Positions 30,025 through 41,127 of a stretch of DNA of 62,500 bases are shown here, piece by piece (position 1 is the stretch's first letter; each line of letters starts with the position of its first letter). Source of the stretch: Symbiodinium natans (taxonomy: Eukaryota > Sar > Dinophyceae > Suessiales > Symbiodiniaceae). The stretch covers positions 37,501-100,000 of the forward strand of contig CAJNDS010002154.1 in NCBI GenBank assembly GCA_905221605.1. Reading direction: 5' to 3'. The notes beneath the pieces are model-generated. The model ran no database searches. It saw nothing but the letters and a program-made list of their open reading frames with translations, and was not told where the DNA came from. Made by a program: the position numbers and the translations under genes.

Positions 30025-30299
30025 ATGGCCACATGGCCACTTGGGCTGCCGACCATTTCATTTCAAGGCGGGCAAGTCGCTCAACAGCCACGACTCATGA
30101 AGATGCTGCATGCCCAAAGAGCCCAATACCAATACCCTTGAATTAAGGAATATACTTAAATTCTGACAAGGGGTATTGGGCTCTTTGAGTGCTTTGCAAA
30201 GCTAAGGCCACATCCGGTTGAGGAGCATGGGCAGCTTGCTGCTTTGCCGCCTGGCCGGGCGGCTGGCTCGCTTAGAGATCAGGGCTTCAGGATTTTGGC

Positions 30300-30600
30300 C
30301 AAACCCTAAACCCTAAACCCTAAACCCTAAACCCTAAACCCTAAACCCTAAACCCTAAACCCTAAACCCTAAACCCTAAACCCTAAACCCTAAACCCAGA
30401 AGTTGAGGAACCGAAACCTCGTAGTAAGAAGGCCCCTCTGCCTGCAGGGCATTCTCGACGACCTGAAGCTGGTAGTTGGCATCCTGGTGATTCAAAAAGC
30501 CGAGACCCAAGAGCAACTAGAGGGATAGGGTTTAGGGTTTAGGGTTTAGGGTTTAGGGTTTAGGGTTTAGGGTTTAGGGTTTAGGGTTTAGGGTTTAGGG
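30300..30600. repeat. CCCTAAA array (30300-30395), exon, TTTAGGG array (30528-30600)
   Basis: Both arrays are nearly perfect and flank the exon 30400-30528. Confidence 0.92.
30400..30528 (+). CDS. terminal exon, plus strand
   Basis: Right after the array the acceptor cccag opens 42 codons: KLRNRNLVVRRPLCLQGILD, then DLKLVVGILVIQKAETQEQL, ending in TAG 26 nt into the next repeat tract. The hydrophobic/charged pattern suggests an amphipathic helix. It is the last exon of an unresolved gene. Confidence 0.45.
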   Translation, partial: KLRNRNLVVRRPLCLQGILDDLKLVVGILVIQKAETQEQLEG

Positions 30601-31157
30601 CAACCTAGGTCTAAGAAGGGTGCCCTTTCTGTTTTATAGGGCCCCTAGACCCTTAAAAAGATGAAAATGGCCTACTCCGGGTCCTAGAAGCCCTCCAAAT
30701 ATCTAGGAACCCGCCCATGCCCATGTGGGGGTTTACGAGAAGAGGTGAACCCAATATGGATCCCCAAATAGTAGGATTCCCTTTTAGTAAGGCCCCAAAA
30801 AGGTACCCCTAATTTCGGAAAACCTCAAATATTCCCCTAATCCCAAACCCTTACTAACCCTAAACCCTAAAACCCGAAGCCTGTGACTCTGGTGCTGTGC
30901 CTGAGCCATGAGACCCACATTGCCGCCCAGGGAGGCGAGCCTAGGGGGTAGTATGACTTATCCCTCCCCGATTTGAAAGCACATCGGAATGTCGTTTGGG
31001 GTAGATTTCGTGTTTGACGCAGCTATGACTGCTGAGCGCTGGCAGGTGGGAGGAGCTCAGGAACGCCCTGGTTCAAGGTTTGGAGTCTAGGGGTTGGGTT
31101 TACACTTCCTGGCGGAAATTCGGTTGCAGTGTGCATCTCCTAACCAGGGCAAAGGCC

Positions 31158-31193
<36 letters not shown>

Positions 31194-31232
31194 CGTCTCC
31201 ACCCCCCCCCCCCCCCCCCCCGCCCCCCCCCT
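31158..31232 (+). repeat. C homopolymer runs
   Basis: Two C runs (about 32 and 20) are separated by gcgtctcca and followed by CCCTAAA units. Assembly or length errors are likely here. Confidence 0.9.
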
Positions 31233-31239
31233 AAACCCT

Positions 31240-33380
31240 AAACCCTAGGCCCTAAACCTTAAATGCCTGGGACATCGGGCCATGGGTCCCCGCAAGTCGT
31301 GTTTGGCCCAAGACCAGAAGGTTGCAAACAAAAAAACCGCAAGCTCCAAGGATCTTTCGTGTGTCGACATACCTGAGACCTTTGGGCCTGTGACGGTGGA
31401 GATATTAACGCATATCAGCAACAAATGGCAGTTGCCCTCATGAAGCTGTGACAGCTGTAGCGCTTTTTCTATACTCCCCTTAGAACCTCAATGACAATCA
31501 TATTTTGCATATTCCCGTGGGTTATACATACACAGATATATATATATATATAGAATAACAATTCCTAAAGGGGCTATAGTTTTAAACAGCAACTATGCAG
31601 CACAAGTTCATCTGGGTCAGCAGCTCTCCAAGGGACTGCTTCACGGCTTCATTTGCTGCGTCTCCAGCTCCCTGATGGGACATGCAGCTCAGTCTGAAAG
31701 CCGAAAACCCAAGCCATGCTCTCTTTGCTCTCAGGTATGACTACAGTCGCAATGGCCTTTCTCCGCTCTTGATACATTCGCCATATTCGAGTAGGCCGCT
31801 GCTTACGCTCGACGTGCCAAGCGGCTGACTCAAATGAGGCCGCACCTCGAATCAAGCACCGTCCGTGTCTTAACTCGGGGGTTGTGCTCTGGTCCTTGAG
31901 GCGCCGGGAACTCTTGCTTCAACTGAAAGATCTTGCAAGCATGCCCAGCTGACATAAGCCCTAAGCCCGCTTAAACAAAGGAGCAGAGTTCTGCTTGCCA
32001 TGTTGCCCTCTGCCCATCGGGCGCAACACGAGCTCAACAGTGCCCCTGCCCGCCCTGTACAAACGACAAGCTCGAAACGATCATGCAGGTCTTGCTGAAT
32101 AAGTTCTCAGACTAAGAAAGTCAGACCAGAAAGGGCCCCCAAACTTCTAACCCCCTCAAACCCTAGATACAGATCAGCGCAGCGACTCTGCAAGTAACTT
32201 CCTGAGTTCAAATGGGTCCAACAGCCCATGACCATGGTCACGGTGGTATCATGGGTTCCCCTTAAAGATAACCTCTAGTAGGCTTAGTTCTCCCTAGATA
32301 GCCTTAATTAAGGGGGGAATCTAGGGGGGTAGTATACATCTCAACTAGGCTTAGTTATCCGTAGATAGCCTTACTTAAGGGGGGAAACCTAGGGGGGGGG
32401 TCGTATAGAGGGGTAGTAGGGGGAACCCATGGTGGGTAGCGCGCATCCACAAATGCTTCAAAGCTTCTTACGCATGGCCTCCGGTTCTTTGTGTGGTCAG
32501 TTTGCTGACTTACAATCTCTCTCTCTCTCTCTGTCTCTTCATGTCCCTGTTGTAGCTTACAACCTTGCTGCGTCATATTTGGGCACCCCAAAGGGACAAT
32601 TTACAGAACTTGCCATGTGAATTAGATCAACATCATTCTGCATGAGTGAGTGAACAGCTTGGCTTGACAAGTACCGGGCGCTTGCGCTCTAAATGCCTGT
32701 GGCAGTGTCTGCCTAGACAGCACGACAAGCATCAACGAAACAGAGCCACGTTTGAAGTGTGTTCACACAGCCTGTGAACATGCGTGCGAGCAGATGAAGC
32801 CTTAGTGGTGTTGCCTCTGTTTGCAGTTCATGCTACGAGTAATGCGCGCACGGTTGAGTGGCTCTCTACAAAGGCGACCATGTTTTGTGGTCAGTCGCCA
32901 CTGGCAAGTCCTTGTGGGGCCAGCGCTTGGGCCGGAAGTCTCTTCCTGAATATCATCGGCTGCAGCAGCATTGCCGTGCTCAGGCGAGACGCCAGCTTGT
33001 ATGGTATAGTCAACACTCTCAAGATCAGACTTGCGGCGAGGAAGAATCTACGCAGCCGACTGCGAAGATACAAAGTCGGGCTCGCCAATCGGTGACACCG
33101 ATAGGCTAAAAAATCGCAGCACAAAGAACAAGATAAACAATCGGGTTTTCCCGTAGCGTGCATGCTTCGCTATTATAATCGATCCAGCCTCCAGCTGGAC
33201 TTCTGTTCAGATTCCGTTTGCTGTACAATCTTGCAGGACGTTGAGAAGAGGCTACAATCACAGAAGGCTATGCCATGCTCCTAGCGAGAGGGCTTTGGCG
33301 TCTCTATGCGTTTTGTGCGGACAGCTTTGACAAAGCCTCGTGGAGACGCGCGAACCTGTTGGAGAAATCGTCGAAACTGT
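31240..33380. other. 2-kb stretch with no supported gene
   Basis: Holds a family E element (31470-31577), a family J inverted/direct repeat (32270-32415, ggcttagtta(t)ccgtagatag twice) and several short frames on both strands (for example 32784-33095), none with convincing splice partners. Confidence 0.4.
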
Positions 33381-33384
33381 TTCC

Positions 33385-33482
33385 TAGGTGTCGATTTCGA
33401 CAGTCCCCAACATGATTTATGATTAGGGCTCCATATAAAAAACAACAACAAATGTATGTATAGTTAGGGCTCCATATTCCAA
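33385..33482. repeat. family L element
   Basis: Contains aggtgtcgatttcgacagtc and two copies of tagttagggctccatat-type sequence. The second copy is at 10158-10225. Confidence 0.5.
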
Positions 33483-33868
33483 AAAAAGGAAAGTAACAAA
33501 CACCATCCCAAATCGAGACCTGGTTTCACATGTTGCTCATGCAACCTGCGGTCTGGTGGCAACGGAACATGTCGAGGTACATCACCAGTCCAAGCAGCCG
33601 AGTCCCAGGAAGACACACACCTCTTCTGGTTCGACTGGGAAGCCGTGCCATCTGCTTTGCCGGAATCTGCGGATGTCATTTCTTTCAACTGCTGGTCCAT
33701 CATGGAACTTCCTGCCTGATCCTCCCGAACCGAATCACCTGCAGCTTTTCTTGGGCCCTTCTCCAAGACGTGCGTCGGTACGACTGCACGCAGGCTGTGG
33801 AACTCGGACGGTTGCCGAGTGGAACGCGAGGCCACAGACACACCTGCGACACTTGCTCCACAGCCCAT
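33480..33868 (-). CDS. first exon of an N-myristoylated-type protein (MGCGAS start)
   Basis: The ATG at 33866-33868 begins MGCGASVAGVSVASRS. Gly2 with Cys3 and Ser6 fits an N-myristoylation plus palmitoylation signal, common at the start of protist signalling proteins. About 125 codons follow (QLKEMTSADSGKADGTASQS). A pyrimidine-rich acceptor, ccccaaccttacag, ends 11 nt before the ATG, well placed for trans-splicing of a spliced leader. The exon probably ends at a GTGTTTG donor near 33487, followed by the family L element. Overlapping frames on both strands are long here (for example 33556-34104 plus), so I rate this moderate. Confidence 0.5.
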
Positions 33869-34920
33869 GTTGCTCTCCCTGTAAGGTTGGGGAACTCTGG
33901 CACCGATTCGGTCGACTCGAGCCAGGGTCCATCTTCAAGCGGCAGGTATATGACATGACACTTGTCACAACTGGCATGAGCGAGCAACCGTGCCAGCGGG
34001 CGCACGTTCCATGTCTGTGGCGTCGTCTGCACGGACCTGGCAACGGCCAGGAAGTTCACCTTAGCGCCAGCATGGTGAGGAAGCATCCCTGTTGCGCGTA
34101 CTAGTGCCATAGTGCGAAGGAATGCCGGTTGCCTCTTCAGTAATTAGCTCGTAAAGGAGGGGTTTTCCAGCTTCTTCGCAGTTTTTCAAATAAACATGAG
34201 TGGGTCTACCCATACCTGTGGTGCTATAGCATGACAAAAATCGTCAGACATCGCTGCTAGTGCATGTAACAAGTAGCCTGTTCCTGTGCTCTTGAGAGGG
34301 AGCCGTAAAGCTGTGGAACTCTCATTCCCGTTTACTGTCATACCTGATCAGATACCCACTCTTGCAGTTGTTGGGCCTGCTTTTGCATTAGAGACTCAAA
34401 TTAAGGCTGCTGCAGGATCGAGGGCATGGCAGATCTGTGTCCCAAGATACTAGCGCATTGCAAGTGAACTCGGTGAGGGACTTCTTTTTGCCTCAGGCTA
34501 GCACTCAACCTCGACCTTTCAAGGACGAAGCCTAAGCCGTCCGTGCAGTGACCTCACGTAGCACTCGCTGAGTCAAGCGTGGAAGAACTTGGGCATCAGC
34601 AGCTCAGAGTATGCTGGACATGGCGAAGTCAAAGCACTACATTGACAAGCGATTTGCGAGTTGACTGCCGATGCTACGTGGTGGGCATTCCTAATTTCTG
34701 ATGCAATGCGCTGCAAGTCGCTCCCATGAGGGAGCCTTCTGCAACCGACACCAGCACCAACATGCTGAATTACCGCATTCCGCCTGAATTGCCTGCATGC
34801 CAGGGGTCCCTGGTGGCAAGAAGTGCAGCCGTGAGGACCTAAACCCTAACCCCTGACCCCTAACCCCTAACCCCTAAACCCTAAACCCTAAACCCCAAAC
34901 CCTAAACCCTATGCCATGTC

Positions 34921-35467
34921 CTACAGAAGAGCACCGAAGTCGATGTAAAGCTGGCCAGGAGCCATCTGCTGCGCTGCTTTGACAAGGTTGGTCATGCCGA
35001 CCTGTGCAAGTTCAGGGTTTAGGGTTTAGGGTTTAGGGTTTAGGGTTTAGGGTTTAGGGTTTAGGGTTTAGGGTTAGGGTTTAGGGTTTAGGGTTTAGGG
35101 TTTAGGGTTTAGGGCAAGAGCCTAACCCAACGACTTCTGAAGGGTGTTCTCGATTCTGGTGCCTTTTCAGAGACCCCGCGTCCTTTCAGATGGGTTTAAC
35201 CCCAATGAAGTATCGAGAAAGGGACCTTGGTGATGTAGAACAAACGCTACGCACCCTAAACCCCTAAGCCCTAACCCTAAACCCTAAACCCTAAACCCTA
35301 AACCCTAAACCCTAAACCCTAAACCCTAAACCCTAAACCCTAAACCCTAAACCCTAAACCCTAAACCCTAAACTGTCAACAAACATCTTGGAATCCAAGC
35401 AATGTGGCCTTGCTTCCACTTGCGCCTTCAGCGCTGCGACATCCAAGTACCGGATCAGCGTGGGCAG
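34921..35467 (-). CDS. 3' end of a minus-strand gene
   Basis: Exon 35374-35467 is 31 codons (LPTLIRYLDVAALKAQVEAR) with acceptor ctgctcag and donor GTTTAGGG, the first unit of the adjacent array. The terminal exon, about 34921-34998, reads GMTNLVKAAQQMAPGQLYID and stops TAG. The region between (35000-35373) holds three telomeric arrays and a 140-nt segment, where another exon may hide; phase across it was not closed. Both exons look helical and soluble. Function unknown. Confidence 0.45.
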
Positions 35468-35640
35468 CTGAGCAGCCGAATAAGTTTTAGGGTTTAGGGT
35501 TTAGGGTTTAGGGTCTAGGGTCTAGGGTCTAGGGTCTAGGGTCTAGGGTCTAGGGTCTAGGGTCTAGGGTCTAGGGTTTAGGGTTTAGGGTTTAGGGTTT
35601 AGGGTTTAGGGTTTAGGGTTTAGGGTTTAGGGTTTAGGGG
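35010..35640. repeat. TTTAGGG (35010-35115), CCCTAAA (35255-35372), TTTAGGG/TCTAGGG (35484-35640) arrays
   Basis: The last array contains a run of ten TCTAGGG units (35512-35576) embedded in TTTAGGG units, a clean example of a variant block. Confidence 0.95.
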
Positions 35641-36417
35641 GAGCTGAAGGTCTACCGGCTGACATGCGGACACGCAGGATATCCATCGTGCTAGGTACCT
35701 TTCGGAGGCACATATTACAAGCTAGAGCAAAGGAGTCAAATCTGCCGCCGTTTCACCGAAATCGTTAAGCCGAAGCTTCACAAGCTTCGGGAGCCTGCGA
35801 GACGGGGAGGACGGCATCCTTACAGTTGCCACGGTCGTCCACCTGCGTAGCACCGAATATGAGGAAGGAAGGGATACGAGAAGCTGAGGCAAGGTGGAAA
35901 AGGAGGGACAGGCCCAGGGTTTAGTTCTAGGGTTTAGGGTTTAGGGTTTAGGGTTTAGGGTTTACGAAGTGCCCAGCTGATCAACCCCCACTTGGTCCTC
36001 AACCCCCCCACTTGGTCCCTGAGGAGGTCCAGGGAGGCCTTCTCCAGGTCCTTGGGCATCGCAGCGCAGACATCCTGCCAAGCAGCCTCTAACACCTGCC
36101 AAAGAGCAGCAAGCCAGGGTTTGGCAAAGGGTTTAGGGTGCACCTTTGGGGTTAGGGGTGAGGGGTGTACCTTTGGGTTTAGGGTTGAAGGTCTAGGGTT
36201 TAGGGCCACCCACGGGCCAGCAAACCATTGGTCTTCCATTGACACATCCAGGGCCCTGCACGATGTCGCTCCCCCCCCTCTCTGCACCCTAAACCCTAAA
36301 CCCTAAACCCTAAACCCTAAACACCCTGCGTCGACAGTCTTGCGAAGCCTCGGCCATCTGTCCACCCAGGCGCAGCGACAGCCTCGCCTGGCGTTCGGCA
36401 GCCTTGTGCAGGTGAAT

Positions 36418-36545
36418 TCTGGGGGTTTACGAAAATGGGGGTTTCGGCTTTAGGGTTTAGGGTTTAGGGTTTAGGGACCCTAAATAAAAAATAGATCCCC
36501 AAATAGTAGGATCCCCTTCTACGAAGGACCCCAAGAAGCTCATAT
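36418..36545. repeat. family F element interrupted by TTTAGGG units
   Basis: The outer parts match family F (gggggtttacgaaaatggggg ... ccccaaatagtaggatcccc), but four telomere-like units (36448-36475) sit in the middle. Confidence 0.5.
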
Positions 36546-37059
36546 GATCGGCCCCTAGTTAACTCTCGAAGGTGTGGCCCGGCAGAGTCTGGGACACTAG
36601 ACATCCATGCATCTCATTCGTACGTTCTGCCAAAAGACCAGTGCAATCGTTGCTGTGGCACCGCCGCGGAGCCGAACGTCGATTTGGGCCTGGAGCACAT
36701 GGGCTTCCTGTCAGATCGTGCCAACCCATGCAGCATTGATCATCGTTCTGCTGTTTGCAGTTGCCTCTGTGGCTCGCGTCACCAGACAGGTTCGAGCATA
36801 GCGGGCCTGCCTTAGTCATGGGCGACACAGCGAATTCGCCATCGCCCATCGCATGACTAACTAGAGCATGCCGCCAGCAGTACTTGTGCAAATCATGTTT
36901 AACCAAATCAAAACGAGCAGCTCAAAGCAAGCCAGCCGACAGATAACGACAGCGAACACTTCTGTCATCAATGAAGTCTGCTCAGGATCAGAACAGGCTG
37001 CCCCTACTCTATCAAAGTTTCTTCCCAAAACTCTCAGAATCCCAAAATGCCACCCCCCC

Positions 37060-37322
37060 CCCTAAACCCTAAACCCTAAACCCTAAACCCTAAACCCTAA
37101 ACCCTAAACCCTAAACCCTAAACCCTGCATCCTAAACCCTAAACCCTAAACCATACTTCATAGTCATAGCCAGCCCAGGATAAATCTGCAGCTGCGGATC
37201 TGCAGAGCGACGCGTCTAGCCTTCGTCCGTAGCAGACGATGCTTGGCCTCCACTGCTTGGGTTTAGGGTTTAGGGTTTAGGGTTGAGGGTTGAGGGTTTA
37301 GGGTTTAGGGTGTAGGGTTTAG
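37060..37322. repeat. CCCTAAA array (37060-37155) and TTTAGGG array (37258-37322)
   Basis: They flank a 103-nt segment open on both strands: minus RVALQIRSCRFILGW (IQ-motif-like, acceptor acccaagcag) and plus LRICRATRLAFVRSR ending at a GTTTAGGG donor. Only one can be the exon. Confidence 0.85.
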
Positions 37323-37329
37323 GGGCTGG

Positions 37330-39180
37330 GGCCCAAGCCCTGGATCACGAACCTTGACGCCCTAAACTCCAAACCCTAAACCTCAAGACCTTTGCAATAT
37401 TCTCTCATATACATATACACCCTTTCATTTATCTACTGATTTCGTGCTATAATAATTATAACCATAATCAGAATCAAAATAACAAAACAATAGTAACAAT
37501 GGTAACAACAATTCTCATAATGATAACGATGATAATAGTCATCACAACTTTAATAACAATTAATACTAATAATAATAGCAATATTCATAATAATAATCCT
37601 AATAATGCCAATAATATGTATGAAGCCTATAAGCTGTGCAGGAGGGCCATGCTGCGCCTCTTTGAGTTCCGTGCGGCTTCCCTCCACGGCTTGACGAGCC
37701 GCCTCCACCTGGATGCGAGGTCGCAGGTCTTAGGACTTGCGGGGTAGGAAGGGGTTTAGGGTTTGGGGTTTAGGTCTAGGGTTTGCTAGCACTTCTCGGG
37801 TTTCGCGTGCTACTAGAATTTGGGGTAGCTTCAGGGCATAGGCCCTGTAATTAAGCATGTAGGATTTAGGGTACGGTGGCATCTTGGCAGCATTCCTGGT
37901 GAACGCTGGAACCAAAGCTACAGCTACGAGCACATGCGACTCGCACACACCACCCCCCCATCCCCCAAACCAAACCCGAAACCCTAGACCCTAGACACTA
38001 ACCCCTAAACCCTAAACCCCCCCGAACCAAACCCAAAACCCCAGACCTGTGAGATTGCACAGGGCATCCGAATCTCCTCTGTAGCATCGGACCTGAAAGA
38101 TCTATAAATAAATATGCATTTTATTTTATATTATATATACGTACGCACATGTGAGCAACAATCAAATAGTATAATGGAAACGTTTCGAAAATTAGAGCTA
38201 GAACTAGTAACTAGAATGAGAACAGAACGCAGAAGAGGAGTTCCAATGATGTAGATCCATCCCGGCGTCCTGAACCCAGAATCCCCTGCCCTCCCACCTT
38301 CTGCTCGAGCTCGTGAAGTACAGCCTCCTCTTCCTGCAGAGCCTGGGAGGCTTCTTCGGCCTGGATCGGATGACCGGCGGCTTAGGGTTTAGGGTTTAGG
38401 GTTTAGGGTTTAGGGTTTCGGGTTTCGGGTTTAGGGCCTAGGGTTTAGGGTTTAGGGTTTAGGATACGGAACTGCCATTTACGCTGCAGAAGCCATCAGG
38501 GACGCACGGCAAAGAGCCTTCTGCGCCATCATCTGCTGGTCCTCTTCGGCCTCTTTCATCGCCTCCCACAGGACTGTAGCACTTTGCCGGCGGCGACCCT
38601 TTGTTAGAGGGAAAGTGGGGGGAGAAATGTGCCGATGGTCCGCGTGACTCTCATGCAGGGGCAGTTGCAGGGAAACGGTAAAGCCTGCTAAATTAGAGGC
38701 CCCCGTATGGGAAACCAATCATGGGTTCCCCTCGCACCCTCACAAAGGAGACCAAGCATGCCTCAAAAACCCCACCCGCCCCCCCCCCCTTCTAATTACG
38801 AGTGTTCACTTTCCCCCCCCCTCCCCCAGGGTCCTGGAGCCCTCGCCGCAGCATGCCCAGAGACCAGGGAGCTCAGGCCGGGCGATGCTCAAATTGCGTC
38901 CTTTTGTTTTTTTTCGCCGCCTCCCGCCCGCTTCCTGGCCCCCTCTGGGCCCCTGCCTAGCTACAAACAAGCCGGGACCTGGCCTCAAACCTTCGCCCGT
39001 GGCCATCGCTAACAAAAAAGGGTTTTTGGGAGTAAACGACTGTCATGAGTTTAGGCCTAAATCGGACGGCGTGGGGTGGGACAAAAGTATTAGACCCTCC
39101 ACAATCGGACCAGAGCTGCTCTTCGAGGCATTCGAGCCTCTGCTGCATCCTAACCTTCACAGCATCTACGCCCTTTTTTA
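37330..39180. other. stretch without a resolved gene
   Basis: AAT/AAC-rich low complexity (37440-37615), short arrays (37745-37790, 37970-38040, 38382-38465) and an open minus-strand segment at 38490-38710 (REAMKEAEEDQQMM-like text) that may be an exon. Nothing could be joined. Confidence 0.35.
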
Positions 39181-39183
39181 CAG

Positions 39184-39430
39184 CAAACCCTAAACCCTAA
39201 ACCCTAAACCCTAAACCCTAAACCCTAAACCCTAAACCCTAAACCCTAAACCCTAAACCCTAAACCCTAAACCCCAGCAGTTTTGTTTCCAAGAGAGCCT
39301 GGTCTCGCATCTCCCTGAAGCGCTCTGCGGAGCTGTTCAGGTCGCTCCTGGTATGGGTGCCAAGCCCCTAAACCCTAAACCCTAAACCCTAAACCCTAAA
39401 CCCTAAACCCTAAACCCTAAACCCTAAATC
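39184..39430 (+). repeat. two CCCTAAA arrays
   Basis: 39184-39272 and 39367-39430 in the same orientation, separated by 95 nt of unique sequence. Confidence 0.93.
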
Positions 39431-39829
39431 CTGGCTTACAGGGTCTGCTGGAGTTGAAAAAGTGATCAGGAAAAGGGTTAAACGGGCTAAGGATTTTGGG
39501 TTTAAATAGAGTTTAATTAGGGTTTAGGGTTTAGGGATATAGGGTTGATGTGGTTGTGCTCAGATTTGTGGGAGTTGGGATTCCTACACGATGCCCGAAT
39601 TCGGATTAGTGATGCGGTCGTCGGTCCCTGCGCGTCCACTCTGGCGTTCAAGATCACGCAGCGGAGGGTGCTCAGCTTAACTCGTGCACAAATCCCTGCA
39701 CCCACCCAGCAATGACCAACAAAAACACGAAGTAGAGCAACGCCCCGCAGCTCATTGACGAATTCACACGTCATCTCGACAAACCGAAACTCCCCTATAA
39801 GATCCTATAAGTCCTATGAATAGCCCCAG

Positions 39830-40262
39830 GGCCTACCCAAAACCCTAAACCCGAAAACCTAAACCCCTAAACCCTAAACCTTACTAAACCCCAAACCCTA
39901 AACCCTAAACCCTACACCCCTTAACGCTTAACCCCAAACCCCAAACATCCCCAAACCCTAAACCCTAAGCCCTAAACCCTAAACCCTAAATCCTAAACCC
40001 TAAACCGACTTAGGCGTGGCCACTCCTGTGGTGCTGATGCCGGCGCATGGCGAAGGTCAGGTTCTTGGGCTCCTGGAGTCGACGCGAAGCCTGCCGCGCG
40101 AGACTTACCTTAGGGTTTAGGGTTTAGGGTTTAGGGTTTAGGGTTTAGGGTTTAGGGTTTAGGGTTTAGGGTTTAGGGTTTAGGGTTTAGGGTTTAGGGT
40201 TTAGGGTTTAGGGTTTAGGGTTTCGGCTTTAATGGTCAAGGGTTTCGGGTTTCGGGTTTAAG
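39830..40262. repeat. CCCTAAA array and TTTAGGG array (convergent pair)
   Basis: 39830-40010 (degenerate) and 40110-40262 (about 17 units) surround a 100-nt unique segment. Confidence 0.93.
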
Positions 40263-41127
40263 GAGATTTCTCCGAAATATCCCCCACGAGGTCTTGAGGG
40301 CACTGTAATTAAGGGTTTACTGAGGACTTGGTGTACAAACGTATACGTTGTGTACATGTGTATTTGCAAAACAAATGTATGCATCCTCCCGCTTCCCCCC
40401 GATGATTCCAGCTAGAGGGGAGGGTATCTGGCCTTGCTTTGGTAAGGGTATTGAATTTCACAAGAATACAAAACAACCACGTGCGTCGTTCCATTCAGGT
40501 GTTTCGGAGAGCGGAAGTTAAACAAACAACAATGTGTTGTTCTGAATTTCTCCAAAGGAACCAAAAAGCAGTGAAAAGGTCAAGCACCAAAACCTCCTGG
40601 CCCGATCCTCTTTGGAGTTTTTGGATTTGCCACCTACTAACCGTACCAGCCAAGGACCCGAGAAGGACTGTTTCTATTTATGGGGTAAGCCCAACCGGAG
40701 TGTAGGATTTTTTGCTGAACATCAGGAGAAAAAGCGCAGTCGATTCTTACATTCTTAATAAGGAGCTGGCCCCGGCATCGACGGAAGCCTGATACCAGGG
40801 GGGATATATAATATGTAATGTATGAGATACAGTATAATAACTTTTAAAATTATGTAATATTAATTTTGTTGCTCTGTTTATGCACGCAGTATATATCAAA
40901 TCCCAGCAAATTGAGTATTCATAGATATGTATACCGAGAGATGCCGTGCACAATGCTGTAAAGAAAAGTCACTCGCTGCTTGGTGTATAGCGTGAACATG
41001 TCGCTTGCATCGCGCAATGGTCTGTGGAACGATGAGGAGTGGCACTCCCTAAACCCTAAGCCGGTATGGGGTATTGGGTACAAGGTATAGGGCTTAGGGT
41101 TTAGGGCACATGACTCGCCCGCCTGCT

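Noticed and set aside
29638-30141. 167-codon plus-strand Leu-rich frame
   Set aside because: The Leu run is the complement of a Gln/His/Glu/Pro-rich reading that looks like a real low-complexity protein on the minus strand; not certain.
31158-31232. Long C runs as a functional element
   Set aside because: Homopolymers of this size are prone to sequencing and assembly error, and no feature depends on them.
33556-34104. 182-codon plus-strand frame, one of the longest in the window
   Set aside because: Pro/His/Arg-rich text without splice signals. The minus strand carries a MGCGAS start behind a strong acceptor.
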